A stretch of DNA of 64,000 bases, from positions 7,006,001 through 7,070,000 of the forward strand of contig OZ059898.1 in the NCBI GenBank assembly GCA_964057225.1. Reading direction: 5' to 3'. Source of the DNA: Auanema rhodensis. Its lineage: Eukaryota > Nematoda > Chromadorea > Rhabditida > Rhabditidae. The notes below the pieces were generated by a model. The model was not told the DNA's origin, made no database searches, and saw nothing but the letters and a program-made list of their open reading frames with translations. Below, in pieces: positions 39,059 to 51,209 of this stretch (its first letter is position 1; every line of letters starts with the position of its first letter). The position numbers were made by a program, and so were the translations under genes.

Positions 39059-39130
39059 TCCTCGGTAGTATAGTGGTGAGTATCCGCGTCTGTCACATGC
39101 GAGACCCGGGTTCAATTCCCGGCCGGGGAG
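39059..39130 (+). tRNA. tRNA-Asp (GTC)
   Basis: 72-nt cloverleaf. The acceptor stem TCCTCGG pairs with CCGGGGA and one G-T wobble. The D arm is TAGTATAGTGGTGAGTA, the anticodon stem CGCGT/ATGCG closes the loop CTGTCAC with anticodon GTC, and the T arm carries GGTTCAATTCC. No intron. The discriminator base is G as in eukaryotic tRNA-Asp. It is followed at once by a T run (TTTTT), a Pol III terminator. Confidence 0.97.
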
Positions 39131-39369
39131 AAATTTTTACACTTTTTTGAGTATTCAATTTTTTTTTAATTTTCATACATTATCATATAACATAATATAA
39201 AATATGTACTTTGTTCTTTATAATTAATAAAAAGTATTATATACATATATATTACAGGAATAACAAAAATTATGTACAAATATTATTTTAATAAATACGT
39301 ACTATTATTGTTAATGCGTAACTGTTTTTATGGCGCACATTTGTTGCTGTTAATTTGTTAAATTTAATT

Positions 39370-40983
39370 ATGTTGAAAGAAAGCGCCGTTCAAATATTTA
39401 ATAAGTGTTGCAAGCAAGCTCTTCCAGGAGCTAAAGTCAAGGAAGTATGAATATTATCCTATTTGTTATCTGATTTTCTCTTAGGTTATAAGTATTGCAG
39501 AATCGCACTTAACAATCAAGACAAAGAATGAAACAAAGAGTTTTCCCCTGTGTTCAGAATCTAAAGTATATATCGTATCATTCGGGAAGGCATCTTTGAA
39601 AATGACTAAAGCAGCTGAAGAATCCTTGCAAAGCTATTTTACTAGAGGGATAGTTATAGCACCTGAAGGCCAGACAGCGTACCTCTTAGGATTCGTGATT
39701 TTTATTCTAAAGCTTTCATTCAGGCTACCACTGCAATCAAAAGTTTATTTTGCTGGCTTGCATAATCTTCCGAATGATAAATCTCTCCTATCAACTACCA
39801 AAGTTTTGGAATTTCTAGATGAAGTTGATGATTCGAATGCCTACATTTTATTCTTAATATCTGGTTATTTATTCATTGAATAATTGAATATATAACCATA
39901 TTTTCAGGAGGAGGATCTGCTCTATTCTGCTTACCAGATGAAATCACTTTATCAGAGAAACTATCAACTATCAAACTATTAGTTTCTCATGGTAGTTCTA
40001 TTGATCAGCTCAACGTTGTAAGACAGTATCTTTCAAAAGTTAAAGGTGGAAAAACACTTGAACATGTCATGAAATCACAGGTTGATAGTTATTTATCCAA
40101 AGTGCTATTTACGTCTTAAGGTGATATCTCTTATTATGAGCGATATAATTGGAGATCCAATCCATTTGATTGCTAGTGGTCCCACTGTTCGTCCTGCTGC
40201 AGATTCTATAACGAGTCCATTGGATATTCTAAACAAATTATCGTTATCAATATCTCAACTTAGTACTGCTGTACAAAATAAGTTGTTAAAATCGCCAAGT
40301 AGCGTTTCTGCTGGAAAAGTTTCAAATCACATTATTATAAACAATGATATTGTTCTGGAAAGTATGAGGAACGAATTAGAGAAACTTGGTATCAAATCCT
40401 TGATAATTTCAAACAAATTGTGTGGAGACGCTACTCTAAAAGGGAAAGAGTTTGCACAAATAATAAGATCGAAAAACCTAAAAACACTCCTATATGATTT
40501 TTATAAGTATCAGTTAGTATCGTTTCAAAATGTAATATCCAAATATATTCTTGCAGGGGATCCATTCCTACTGGTAGAATGGCACTAATATTTGGAGGAG
40601 AAACTACTGTTAAATTAAAGGGAAATGGTTGTGGAGGAAGAAACCAAGAAATGGTGCTATCTTGTCTGAAAGAACTGAAATCTTCTCCTAGTTTTGATGC
40701 CACTTTTCTATTCATGTCAGCAGGCACTGATGGTCAAGATGGACCTAATGATGCCGCAGGAGCAATGATAACAGGTTCCTGACACAAGAACAAATGTTGT
40801 TAAAGTTCATGAATTACAGAAAAAGACTTAATCTACACTACCCTGGAAGATTGCTTGAGCTTTTTATCAAATTCGGATTCGTATAACTTTTGGAAAGGAT
40901 TCAAGAATGGAGAATGCCACATTATAACTGGACTTACCGGTACTAATGTAATGGATGTACAGTTATTAGTTCTCGAAAATTAA
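39370..40983 (+). CDS. GLYCTK: Glycerate 2-kinase (MOFRL family)
   Basis: Phosphorylates D-glycerate in serine and fructose breakdown. CDS exons: 39370-39444, 39485-39678, 39724-39863, 39908-40080, 40121-40506, 40557-40774, 40820-40983; 449 aa. Family strings: FGKASLKMTKAAEE, ILFLISGGGSALFCLP, QYLSKVKGGKT, SDIIGDPIHLIASGPTV, then the MOFRL region with IFGGETTVKLKGNGCGGRNQ, SAGTDGQDGPNDAAGAM and GLTGTNVMD. Intron 2 (39679-39723, 45 nt) is 3n and stop-free and would encode a hydrophobic insert if kept. No targeting peptide is evident. It converges on delta-COP with 158 bp between stop codons, the same pairing I recall for C13B9.2 and C13B9.3 in C. elegans. Confidence 0.93.
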
Positions 40984-41013
40984 AAGAACAACAAATCATT
41001 TCAATATTCATAT

Positions 41014-41019
41014 AATAAA
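41014..41019 (+). terminator. Poly(A) signal AATAAA of glycerate kinase
   Basis: AATAAA 31 nt after the stop codon, in the 158-bp gap shared with the convergent delta-COP gene, so the two 3' ends must lie very close or overlap. Confidence 0.6.
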
Positions 41020-41141
41020 ACTCCCACCTGCTACAAAAATAAGTTAATTATTGTTATCACAAACAGAATGCATCTCCATCACAATTTAACATTAGGATAA
41101 AAAAATATGCGATTTGGCAGTAATTTACGATTATCTTCAAT

Positions 41142-43396
41142 TTAAACGATCTCATATCGTTCTGTAATAAACCGTGATTCGGTAGAATATGTAACAGGGG
41201 CGCCGTCCATTTTCTCAGCTTGTTGAACCTATTATACTCATTAAAATATAACTCAAAAATCAAAATATTACCGAAATTTCAGCGAAAAGTTCTTGTGAGG
41301 AGAACTTAACTTGAACAGGGAAGAAGTGATCGGAGTGGCCGTTGGGAACTGTGAATTCCAAAACGCCGGAAGAGCAGCTTTGATCTATAACTGGCAAAGT
41401 CCATAAAAGTTGATTTCTTGATTTTTGGTATTCATAGTTTCCTTCGCATTCAGAAACAACAGGGGCTGTGGCAGGTCTAAACATTAATATAGAATATGCA
41501 AGATGAAAAGTGTAGGCTTACGGAAGAGGTACAAGAATGTTAACATTTTCCAATGAGAGATCATCTCTTTGAAGGGTGTATTCAATGCTGACTTGACAAC
41601 CATCAGGAGACTCTTGAGGCCAACAGTTCACTAAATATATAAATAAGAATAAGTCACGAGATTTAAAACATACAAACAAGAGGAAGATCATCTTCTTCAG
41701 TGATAACTGATTTCCATTTCAATACCCCAACATCAGTATTAGCAGGGAATGGTTTGTTAACACTCTTAAGCTTAAGAATAGAAGAAGTTTGCCATTCCTT
41801 CTTATCCAAATTAGGATGAACTTGTAATTGAACTCCGGCACCAGCATTATTTTTCATTCTAATAGCTACAGTATTAAATTCAGGACTTGTCACAAAGAGG
41901 GAGACGGTTCCAAGAACCTAAATAATTCAAATTTAGGAACAAAATATGGGAATATCAAACCTCAGCAGTTTGGAGACCACCGTCACGGCTTACAGAGGCA
42001 ATAATCTTTTCTTCGGCACGAATATGTACAGCTTCTCTCTTTACATTTGACACAGGAGCTACAGCAGCAGTAGAAGTAGTGTCACGCTGAAAATGAATAT
42101 AATTCATAGTTTTAAGAAGAAAAATTATTTACAGAAATTCGTTCAACAGGAGTAATAGTTTGTCCTTGTTGTTTCAATTGACTCAGGAACTCATCCTCAT
42201 CTCTAGTTTTAGCACCCAATTTAAGGGCTTTGCCACCACCAGCAGGTCTGCTTGGAGCTTTAGGAGCAGGAGTAGATTCTTGAACAGCAGCTAATGGAGT
42301 TGAAGAAGACGAAATTCCAGTAGCAGAAGAAGAGAACGACCCTATTATTATTAAAATAACTGTAGGGAGAAGTAAAATGATGTGCCTACCAGAAGATTTA
42401 CCAAGACCCTTGTTGAGAGCATCTTTTTGCATTCTCTTGAATTCCTTAGCCTTTTCAGCCATAGCTTGCTTAGCAGCTTTCTCTTGAGCTTCCTTGATTT
42501 GAAGGAATACACGCTCTTCATGAGAGTCCATTTCGGTGAATGTACGAATTTGAGCGAGATTAACATTCTCACGATAGCCAAGTGTTACAACCTAGTATTA
42601 TTGAATAAAAAAAAGAAAAAAGGCAAAACAAAACTTCATCAAATGCATGAATTAAATCAAAAGCGTGTGCTAAAATTTCTTTTTCTTCATTTGATCTGCA
42701 GTATTCAGGAATCTAAATTTGAAATAATAGTTTTGTTCTGAAATGAAGCACAAACCACGCGCGAGAAAAGGCGAAGAGTTTCGAGATCTTCCAAAATATT
42801 AGAAGCTTTGGTTGTGAGCAGTACAACGTAAATGCTATCCAATGGATGGAAAACATAACGAATACTATCAGTTTCTATGAATGTGTGCTGTCGTTGAGCT
42901 GCAAATTTATAATAAGAAAAATAGTTAACCATTTGGTTAGTCCCAAAACCCAAACAATAACTACACTCATATGGTAGAAAATGTAAGTATTATTAATGGT
43001 ACTAGTAGTAAATGAAAAAGACTAGGTGTGCAATATTTGGGTGAGCATATTAACTGTTAGTAAGGCTAGAATGAAAAGGGGGAATACCATATATTATCTA
43101 ACCTGGATTGGTAGAATCTAAAGTGCTTTGTTTATATATTACAAGTTATTTATTTAATCAGATCGCCAAGTCATGCAACCTTTTTCCAATATAAAACAAA
43201 ATATTTACCGGAGTCTTTGTCATTTCCTATAAGCTTAGGGAAAGCATCAAGGAGACCTTCTAGCCGAGCTCTTGTCATATCAGACACAAAAACTCTGGCG
43301 ACCAGAGCTTAAATAATTTAGATACGAAATATCCTTTTAAATCAAGTTCAAACCTTTACCGCTCTTCGAAAATACACTAGCAGCTAGTAAAACCAT
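41142..43396 (-). CDS. copd-1: Coatomer subunit delta (delta-COP, archain)
   Basis: COPI coat subunit for Golgi-to-ER retrograde transport. CDS exons: 43396-43360, 43307-43209, 42898-42756, 42712-42635, 42591-42390, 42341-42133, 42086-41961, 41917-41674, 41630-41522, 41476-41273, 41229-41142; 512 aa, against 511 in human. N-terminal longin domain (MVLLAASVFSK, SNILEDLETLRLFSRV, ALGYRENVNL-type VTLGYRENVNLAQIRTFTEM). A charged linker follows (KAAKQAMAEKAKEFKRMQKD) and then a Pro/Ser hinge with GGGKALKLGAK. The mu-homology domain has GVQLQVHPNLDKKEW, NTDVGVLKWK, LNCWPQES, SDHFFPVQVKFSS and ends RYEIV. Intron 5 (42342-42389, 48 nt) is stop-free and 3n. Confidence 0.97.
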
Positions 43397-44108
43397 TCAG
43401 CTCCCTTAAAAAAATAAATAAAAATGAACAAACTGTTAATATATTTAGATTTAAACGAATAAAACAGCTTCTGGAGAAGATCCAACAACACACGTCAAAA
43501 AGACCTAATCGCGCCGGGACTCAAATACAACAGGCCTTCATTTTCTGATGATTGCAAACGCATAACATATACGCTACACATATATAACAGTTTCAGAAAT
43601 TTCTGTTCTCTGCCTACCTTTAAAAAGAAAAACCATCGGTGAAGACAAAAAGATGACGAGTCATAACACAAATTGCTGATACTGAGGCATTTGTCTGAAG
43701 GTGGTAAAAAATCTAAAAGAAACTATTGAACAAATGCAGTTCAATATATGTGTGATTTTATGTTTATTGATTAATGAACTCTTCAATAGATCATGTCAGA
43801 TGGTGCTAAATACGTTCCCCTTGCAGGTTTAATGATTTCAAATTTAATGATTGCAGATTGCTGCTCAATATTCTATGTTGCATTTTGTTGTCTATTGAAA
43901 ATTTCTTGAAACTTTTAATTTAAAACTTGGTCAAATGAATTCAAATTTTCATATTCATTTACATTTATTACGAACAACAACATATTTGTATAATATACAT
44001 AATTTACAATGAGTGATAAAAAACCCGTAGTATGTCGACAGGTATTAAACATTTGAATGTGTGTATTCCCTAAGTCAACCAGAACAAAATTGTCATTATA
44101 AGTTTGCT
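43397..44108. other. Region between delta-COP and ORAI
   Basis: About 700 bp holding the delta-COP promoter and the ORAI 3' UTR. No gene seen. A (CTTAA)-type AT-rich stretch is the only bias. Confidence 0.5.
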
Positions 44109-45196
44109 TTAATAGTCTTTAATAACAGATGCTGCAGTTGGTTTTGCAATTTGTGCCTCTACGTCTAATAACTGCTTCATAGTATCAACCTGAAATAACA
44201 TTTTAATATATTATGCTGATCTGTGCGCTTTACCTTATGTTTGAATCGTCCGAGCGAATGTGATACACGACTTTTATGAATCAAATATGAAAATAGTATA
44301 AATATAACCACAACAGGAACTGTAATGTATACATAATTAGAATTTGCTTGGCATAAAAATAGACATACTGATCATAGCTGTGGTAATATAACCTGCAGTA
44401 CGATATCCAACCGCATCAAACTTCACAAAGAAGATTATTGCAATCTCAACTAAGAAAAGTAGAAGTCCAATACAAGTTGAGAATAGCCATGACAAGTCGA
44501 TATAAAATCTGAACATGGAATGTTAACTAAATAAAGGACATATCAACATTACTTCAAGCGTAAGTGGGGAGAATCCTGAGTACATCCAGTGGCCTCCATA
44601 TACGGCAAAATACATGTAGACATCATAAGTGCTAATAAGTGAACAGATACAAGAAGAGAAGTAACAACTCCAAGAACGATAAGTAAGGGACGAGGTGTAT
44701 CTTCATCATATTGCAACTCCACCAGTGCTACCTGCCACAGTCATATTAAATTAATTGATCAAGTCGATGGTTGTGTACCATTGCAAAACCGGCAAGTAAA
44801 GCTGATGTTCTTGAACTGGCTTTGAGCTGTGCCTTACTCAAATCATAATTATACTTCTCCGCCATGTCTAATTCTCCTCTGTGCCTAAACAAAGAAATAA
44901 GTTTCAATTATAAATTATCTTTAGAGTTCGTTTTTCCTAATAGATTCTATCTACCTAAGATCTGGCTCATCTTTAGTAGTGGTTGGCGGTGTAGGAGTTT
45001 GAAGCATAGATCTCAAACTCCTATTAGATCCATTTTGGGAAGGTGGTTGAAGATAAAATTGAGGCAAAGGCCAGGGTGGGCCTCCCCCCTGGGTGGCATG
45101 CCAAGTTTGTTGACTTATATCGTCAACTGATATAGATACTCTAGGCATTCCTTTTTGAATTAAAGCAGCTCTAGATGGATCATAGGAACGTGGCAT
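44109..45196 (-). CDS. orai-1: ORAI store-operated calcium channel
   Basis: Plasma-membrane pore of the CRAC channel, opened by STIM after ER calcium release; in C. elegans it drives gonad sheath and spermathecal contraction. CDS exons: 45196-44955, 44884-44779, 44731-44553, 44508-44369, 44319-44234, 44189-44109; 277 aa. The first 90 residues are Pro/Ser/Gln-rich. The cytosolic STIM-gating helix (YNYDLSKAQLKASSRTSALL) leads into helix 1, AGFAMVALVELQ, whose Glu matches human E106, the selectivity filter. The hydrophilic YDEDTPRP follows. Helix 2 is LLVSVHLLALMMSTCILPYME, helix 3 has LFSTCIGLLLFLVEIAII with the E190 equivalent, and helix 4 is VPVVVIFILFSYLIH with a C-terminal coiled coil (SHSLGRFKHKVDTMKQLLDV). 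The long helix 3-4 loop of vertebrates is shortened. Confidence 0.95.
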
Positions 45197-46075
45197 CTAA
45201 GCAATATAAAGATAACTAAAATAATACAAATACATAGCATGTGATATATTTGCATTAGAAGAACAGTAGAAAACAATCTAATCATAAAAGAAAAGTGGGA
45301 TTTCAAAATTATGAACGATTGAGGCTCAGACTCATTTATGCTCGTATCAGATAGATATATAAATGAAGATAACAGAGCGGAAGCGATGGTTAGAGACTAC
45401 GTAAATTGCATTGAATGCTTCTAAGATAGGAGTTTATTTTACAGTTATGACGCAAAATAGAATTGACTTCATACTGCGATGAATCGGGGAGAAAGGGGGT
45501 TTAAACTTGATATCATTGATCAAATTTTTTGGAGTAATGCTCTTCAGTTTAAGAGCAAAACATCCATGAGTAAGGAAATTTTTAATTTTTTCACGGAAAA
45601 AATCCTTATTTCCTGTGTCAATAAGATAGCCTGATGGAGCTTATCAGACTGAGCGAACAACTTTGAAACGAGATAGAACGAATTAGAAATTATTCCAAAA
45701 TACATATAAATATTACAATTGATTCGATTTTTGGTCTTGTTTAATTTTCATAAATTTTTCGATTGTTGTTAGACGACTAAGTGCAAAGTGGCCTATTCGG
45801 TAGAATATATGAAATTAGAAAAAACTGATAAACAAAACAGAAAACAACACTCAAAAAAAAGTTAGAACATGTGGAAAGTGAAGAACAGAAAGAAATATAA
45901 TTGTGATATTTAGATAGAATGAAAGTTGATTCTTCATGCATGGTAGCTGGTGGACGATTGCTGACGATATGACCAAGGGCTGTCGGGTCTGGGCATCTCC
46001 AAACTATTCCGTCGCCTAACTGATAACATCGACACAGACAATCAGCCATTACGAGAACCTTTTAATGTAGCTATG
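45197..46075. other. Region upstream of ORAI with a possible alternative last exon
   Basis: Mostly non-coding. On the minus strand 46020-45940 a frame reads RRRNSLEMPRPDSPWSYRQQ and ends in a natural-looking stop after SSTSYHA. It could be a last exon of the adjacent minus-strand gene but does not join it in phase in the main model (see findings). Confidence 0.4.
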
Positions 46076-49000
46076 TCATCTGTTAAAAAAGGTTTATTTC
46101 GCTCCTTATGCACTATCTATGATTCAAAGGATGAATGCATAAAGACCGAAAAATCATAATAAAAGTAGAAACGAAGAGAATATGTCTTTGTCTCGTAAAA
46201 TAACGAAAGAATAAGCAAATAAACTAGTGATGAATTCCAAAAATTATTAACAAGAATGTCGATCAAAAAGTGCTCCGAGGAAATCAACCACAAAAAAGCA
46301 AAATTTTGTATATTATTACTATCTCACGATTAGGTGTGATAATAACATCCTAGATAAGACAAAAGAAATAACAGAAAAGGTGAAAGGAGAAAGGAGAAAG
46401 AACAACTTAAAAGGGATACAAAAATCATAGCCAATTGGTAAAAACTTGAAGAAAAAGCGGAAAAGAAACTTACTCTTTTGAAAAAGTGCGAAGCACAGGA
46501 GAGAAATTAGTCTGGGTGGGGTGCACCATTGGCGGCGTTTGTGCAATTCCGAACTGTACTCTACAACAGAAAAACTAGAAGTGAATGGATCATAATGATG
46601 TTTGTTGTGGATAGTTTCAAGTTGATTATATAGGTGATAGACAGACTAATGACCTTTCAGTCGGTGTCGATAGAAGATGTGAGCGAGAAGAAACGTGCGA
46701 TGACGTGCAGAAGATTATTGTAATATGATAGAGATCAAGAACTCTTACGATAGTTCCAAAGTTAAACGGAAATTTCATACTAGTTGTTTGAAAAAGATAA
46801 AATGAACGAATAATCAGGAAAACAAACATAAAGGTGTTGAGAACAGTGAAAGGGAAGCGAATGTCAACATATCTCAGCAATGCTTACAAGAAGAAGTAAA
46901 AACAAATGTTTCATTTTTTGTTTCTAAGTTGACAAAGCTGAAAAGTTGGTCTTGATCTTGGTTAAAAGAATTAGAAATATTAAGGGTATATATGAATTTA
47001 AAAATAGTTAGTATTGTACATTATTTTGATTGATTAGGTTATCTAAAGAAAATAATAAGGTAAAATGATATGATGTATGATAGTACAAAAACACATAACT
47101 ATTTTAAAAATAGTTATATAATATTTAAAATATAGTAAAAGCAATATGACCAACCTTGTAGGATCATTGAGAGAGGATAGTGATGTTCCCAAGTGACGAT
47201 TAGATGGGTTTAATGTAGACTCTGAAAATTTAAAAAATAAAAGATGATTTAATTCCCTGGATACTTTAAACAATTACACTTTACTCTCACTTTGTAATAT
47301 AGTAAAAATAATCCCAGAAAACTGGCCTTATATATATAATTATAAGATACTCTCCAAGCAGAAACATTTTAAAAAATGTACAGATATCTGCATCTATATT
47401 CGTCAATATTTAGGAGCAAAAGAGGGGTCACACGAGTTTGAGAGGAATCGATATTGGCGCTCTAGTCCAAACAAAAAAAAAGCCTTTTATACCTATGCAA
47501 ATTATAGAATAAGCTTGACGCAATAAGAAATTATTTTCAAATGTAAAAGATTAAAACACTTAAATTGATAAACTAAGAGGGATTATAACTGCGACATTAA
47601 AACTGAATTATCTTTCTAGTGCAGAACAAATCAAAAAGTTTCACCTCGAACAAATAAAAATGGAAATGGAAATTGAAATGAGGAAATATAAAACTAACCG
47701 ATTAACATTGAGGCTTCTTCTACTACGGCATCGTTTGGTAATGATGCACTAGAGTTCTGATCCATTTGAGGAAAATGTGGTTGTTTTGACCGACCACTTT
47801 TCACTTCACCGACTCGAACCATGTGGACACAGCCCCGAAATACAAGGACCGCCCCCTCTACACTAATTTCGTTTTTTTTTCAGTTTTAACAGGCAATATG
47901 AACAGAAACAGAAAAACAGAAAAAAAACTTTGAATTATGGAAAAGAAGTCGCCAATCGATTTACTGGTGTCGAATCCAAGTATATTTGAACTTAGTTCGA
48001 CAGTCAGTCTCCAGCTGTTCTAGAGGACTAATGACAATGAAAACAAGTATTGAAGAAGAACTGTGACTCAAAATGAAATTAGTAGATACAGGAAAGGTTA
48101 CTTATCAAGAACTAAAATCGCGACCTTTATCGATATAAGGATTCAACTAATTCGTTATCTTGAAATTAAATCGCTAAAGATGTAAAGAAAAAACGTGAAT
48201 ATCAAAGGGTAAACAAGAACTCATAGAATTTTAAAAACTACCCCGAGGTAAAACAAGATATTTAAATTAAATTGAAAATGATGTATCGCGTACTCGCGCG
48301 ACACACCGTAATCAGAAAAAATTTCCATATCAGACAGATAGCTGTTATAATGTAAGAACCATATCATAAGAATCTGTGCCTTAGAATTCAGTGCTTTGAG
48401 GGTTTTTATATAAAATTCTTGCTTCAAACATGAGTCTTTCGTATTTCTATGAATCATTCAAATGAATGAATTTAACTGTGTGCTAGCTCTCAAAAGAATA
48501 CATTCTGATATCATACCAAGCATCACATAAAATATGAGGAATCATGGCTTCACAGCTAAATTTTCAGAAAAAAAACTGGGAAAAAACTTACTATGTAACT
48601 GCTGTGTCATTCTTTCCAATTCCAATTTTGCGACATCAAGATGTAAGACATCAGCGGAATAATTTCGTTGCTTTTCATCGATGAATCGAGCTCGAGAAGC
48701 TCCTACAGCTGGAAAAACACTCATGAAAATGATAAAACTAAGTAAAATTGTTTTAAAAAATTTAGGACAACTGTTAAGTTGTTTTATCTTTCTACACCCA
48801 GTTACTTAGTCGAAAACAAAGCTCAATTTTCATAGAAATACTCTCAAAATCTGTAGATTACTAAGAAAAAAACTGAAAAAACGTTGAAAAAAAAACTAAA
48901 AGTTGCCTGGATGTTTGTTGATTGGACGTACTCTCATGACTGATTGAACTCAAATAAATGTTTTATCTTTTGTTATCCTCATGGTTTATTTGCAATATGG

Positions 49001-49927
49001 TAACATATTATAGAGGATTGGAACTAATTATGGAAAAAGAACGATTGACGAACATTCATAATTTGTTTTTAAATACTAAAAAAGTTATTAAAATTTTCAA
49101 ACAAAATAAACTTAAACTTGTAATCTTTATTATAGAACTGAAATTTGTTGTTATTTATTTGCTAACGAAAAGCTGTAGCCCAACTTAAGAAAGAAAACAT
49201 TTGTTTTCTGATTATGTGTTTGAGTAGAAACTTGTGATCTTTTTTTAGGAATATAGCTACTTTTCTTATGATTGTCTATTTTATTCATAAATTTTATGAA
49301 GTTCGTTAAAAAAAACTAGTTCACACGTGAAATTTACCTGCTTTATGTGGATTAATAATGATTCCCAATCTGTTTTCAACATCATGAAGAGATACAGATG
49401 ACACCGCCCCTAAACGGAAAACATCAATAGTCGTAAAGTACTTATAGAAATTTAAAAGAGATTTAAATTAATTTAAACAACTTACGCTTATAGAACTGCG
49501 GTTTGTTTTCTTTCTCAACCGTCTCTATATTCGTTACAGATCCTGATGCTAAAAAAAAACTGTTCACACTAATAGAATAAACTTTTTTCTATTTTAATGT
49601 TTTGTTATATTTTTTGGTTTTTTTGTTGCTTGAACAAACTTTTACGACGGATGGTTTGGCGCGGAGTCCAATAGCCACCTATAGAGTCTCGTAATTCAGC
49701 ATCTTCCTGCTCTGATAAATGTTGGCCATCAGGCTCCTGAAATTAAAATTTTGCTAAATGATCGTTATAAGAAGGCTTACTATCTGATCTTCCAATTTAC
49801 TACAAGCATTTTCAATAATTGGTTCTTGAGATGTAGCAAGTATGTTATTGCTCTCGGGTGGAGCAATGATTTTCGTGATGTTTTCGTTTTTAGCCTCCTT
49901 GGCATCAGAATTGATTCCGTCGTTCAT
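46076..49927 (-). CDS. Unrecognised Ser-rich intracellular protein, 3' end uncertain
   Basis: I do not recognise the family. Proposed CDS exons: 49927-49781, 49736-49640, 49548-49486, 49410-49381, 48708-48592, 47857-47699, 47221-47155, 46560-46474, 46079-46076; about 256 aa. The ATG follows an unpaired ACTTTAG by 5 nt. Visible segments: an acidic N-terminus with SKLEDQIEPDG, GGYWTPRQTIRRKTSGS (basic, phosphosite-like), a helical SADVLHLDVAKLELERMTQQ, GAVLVFRGCVHMVRVGEVKS, and a Ser/Thr/Pro-rich C-terminus VQFGIAQTPPMVHPTQTNFS. No membrane span. Exons 1-5 are phase-consistent. The long acceptor for exon 6 is weak, so a second promoter at MDQNSS (47770) is possible. The stop used here comes right after exon 8 and may not be the true end. 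Introns 4 and 5 are unusually long. Confidence 0.5.
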
Positions 49928-51209
49928 GTATCTAAAGTTTTAACAAACATGAATATCCTCAAGAAAAAATATAAATATGTACATCAAATGTGTAAAAAGT
50001 GTAGAAAATGAACGAGAACAATTTGAAAGTGTAACGATGTAAAACTAGCAGGTTTTATGGTTCCAGACAGGTTCTAAAGTATTATTTTAGAAATGAACCA
50101 AACATTTGTTTTTATGAATATAGAGTATTTTTGTGATTTTATGTATTTTAAAGTTCACCTAATGATCAAACAAAAACGGACTTTTATGCATTCTTATAAA
50201 TCAAAAAGAACAAAAAATAGAAAGTATAAGATATAATACTGTTACCAGATCTACGAAGAAACAGTGTGATGAATAAGAAACAGATCGAACAACACTGAAA
50301 TATATTTCTTTCTCGAAGTTCAAATAGACACAGATTAACCTCTTGTTAATTTTCGTTAGACAGATAAGTCGCTCCCATGTGGATAGATAGTTCTATGAAG
50401 ACGACGCAAAATAGTCTTTAGAAATACAAATAAAAGATTATTCCTGATTCGCAATGAAAATGATGTCAAAAGAAAGTTAAGCATGAAACAAGGATGATAT
50501 TAACAAAAGAGAAATGTGGCATATGAACATGACCTCATCGTGTATCCAACGCCTACGTAGTAAAGATTGAGTAACTTTGAAAAAATTGTGGCCAAGATGA
50601 TTTTTTAAGATAAACGTTTCCGAATATAATATAATTCTCAAATGTATTTTCATATAATATGATATGAAGATGATTAAAAGCGTATTTAGGGCAATATTTT
50701 TGAAGATAGAATCAGCGCAACTTGAAGAAAGTGAAATAAAGTGAATGGTCACTAATGTTATGATTGGTTAAAGATACTTCGAAGTCCAGGAAAATCATAA
50801 ATGTGAAAGACTAGCAATACAAATTTATCAAGTGATTTAATAGAAAAGAGGATTATTCTCTCTAACAGCTACAGAATATTAGTTAAACCAAAGACTGTGG
50901 AACAAGGTTGAACGTAGAGAATTACTATTATGCATATACAACTAAAACGTAATCATAGCTCAAAAAAAGACCATAAATTCAATAAGTGAATCAGGCATTG
51001 TTAGTCCTTTGTATTTTTGTGGTGAGCTGTAAGACAAACTTCTTGGTCTTCTTAGAATGATTTCCTGTAGTTCAATAGAAAACATTAAAACACAGTTGAA
51101 TTGAACTGATAAAAGACAGATTTATCTGTTGGCAGTTTAAATTAACAATTTTTCTCAATGAATAAAATGTGTAACAACAATTAACAATAACAATCATATT
51201 TAACAAAAA
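49928..51209. other. Intergenic region between gene at 46-50 kb and POLR3E
   Basis: 1.28 kb of AT-rich sequence with the 3' UTR of POLR3E and the upstream region of the unrecognised gene. No supported ORF or repeat. Confidence 0.5.

Noticed and set aside
45777-46049. Minus-strand frame starting MADCLCRCYQLGDG
   Set aside because: It overlaps the candidate last exon in another frame, its C-terminal half is low-complexity, and no family match is seen.
48221-48457. Minus-strand frame within a long intron of the 46-50 kb gene
   Set aside because: It has AT-driven composition and no flanking phases that match neighbouring exons.
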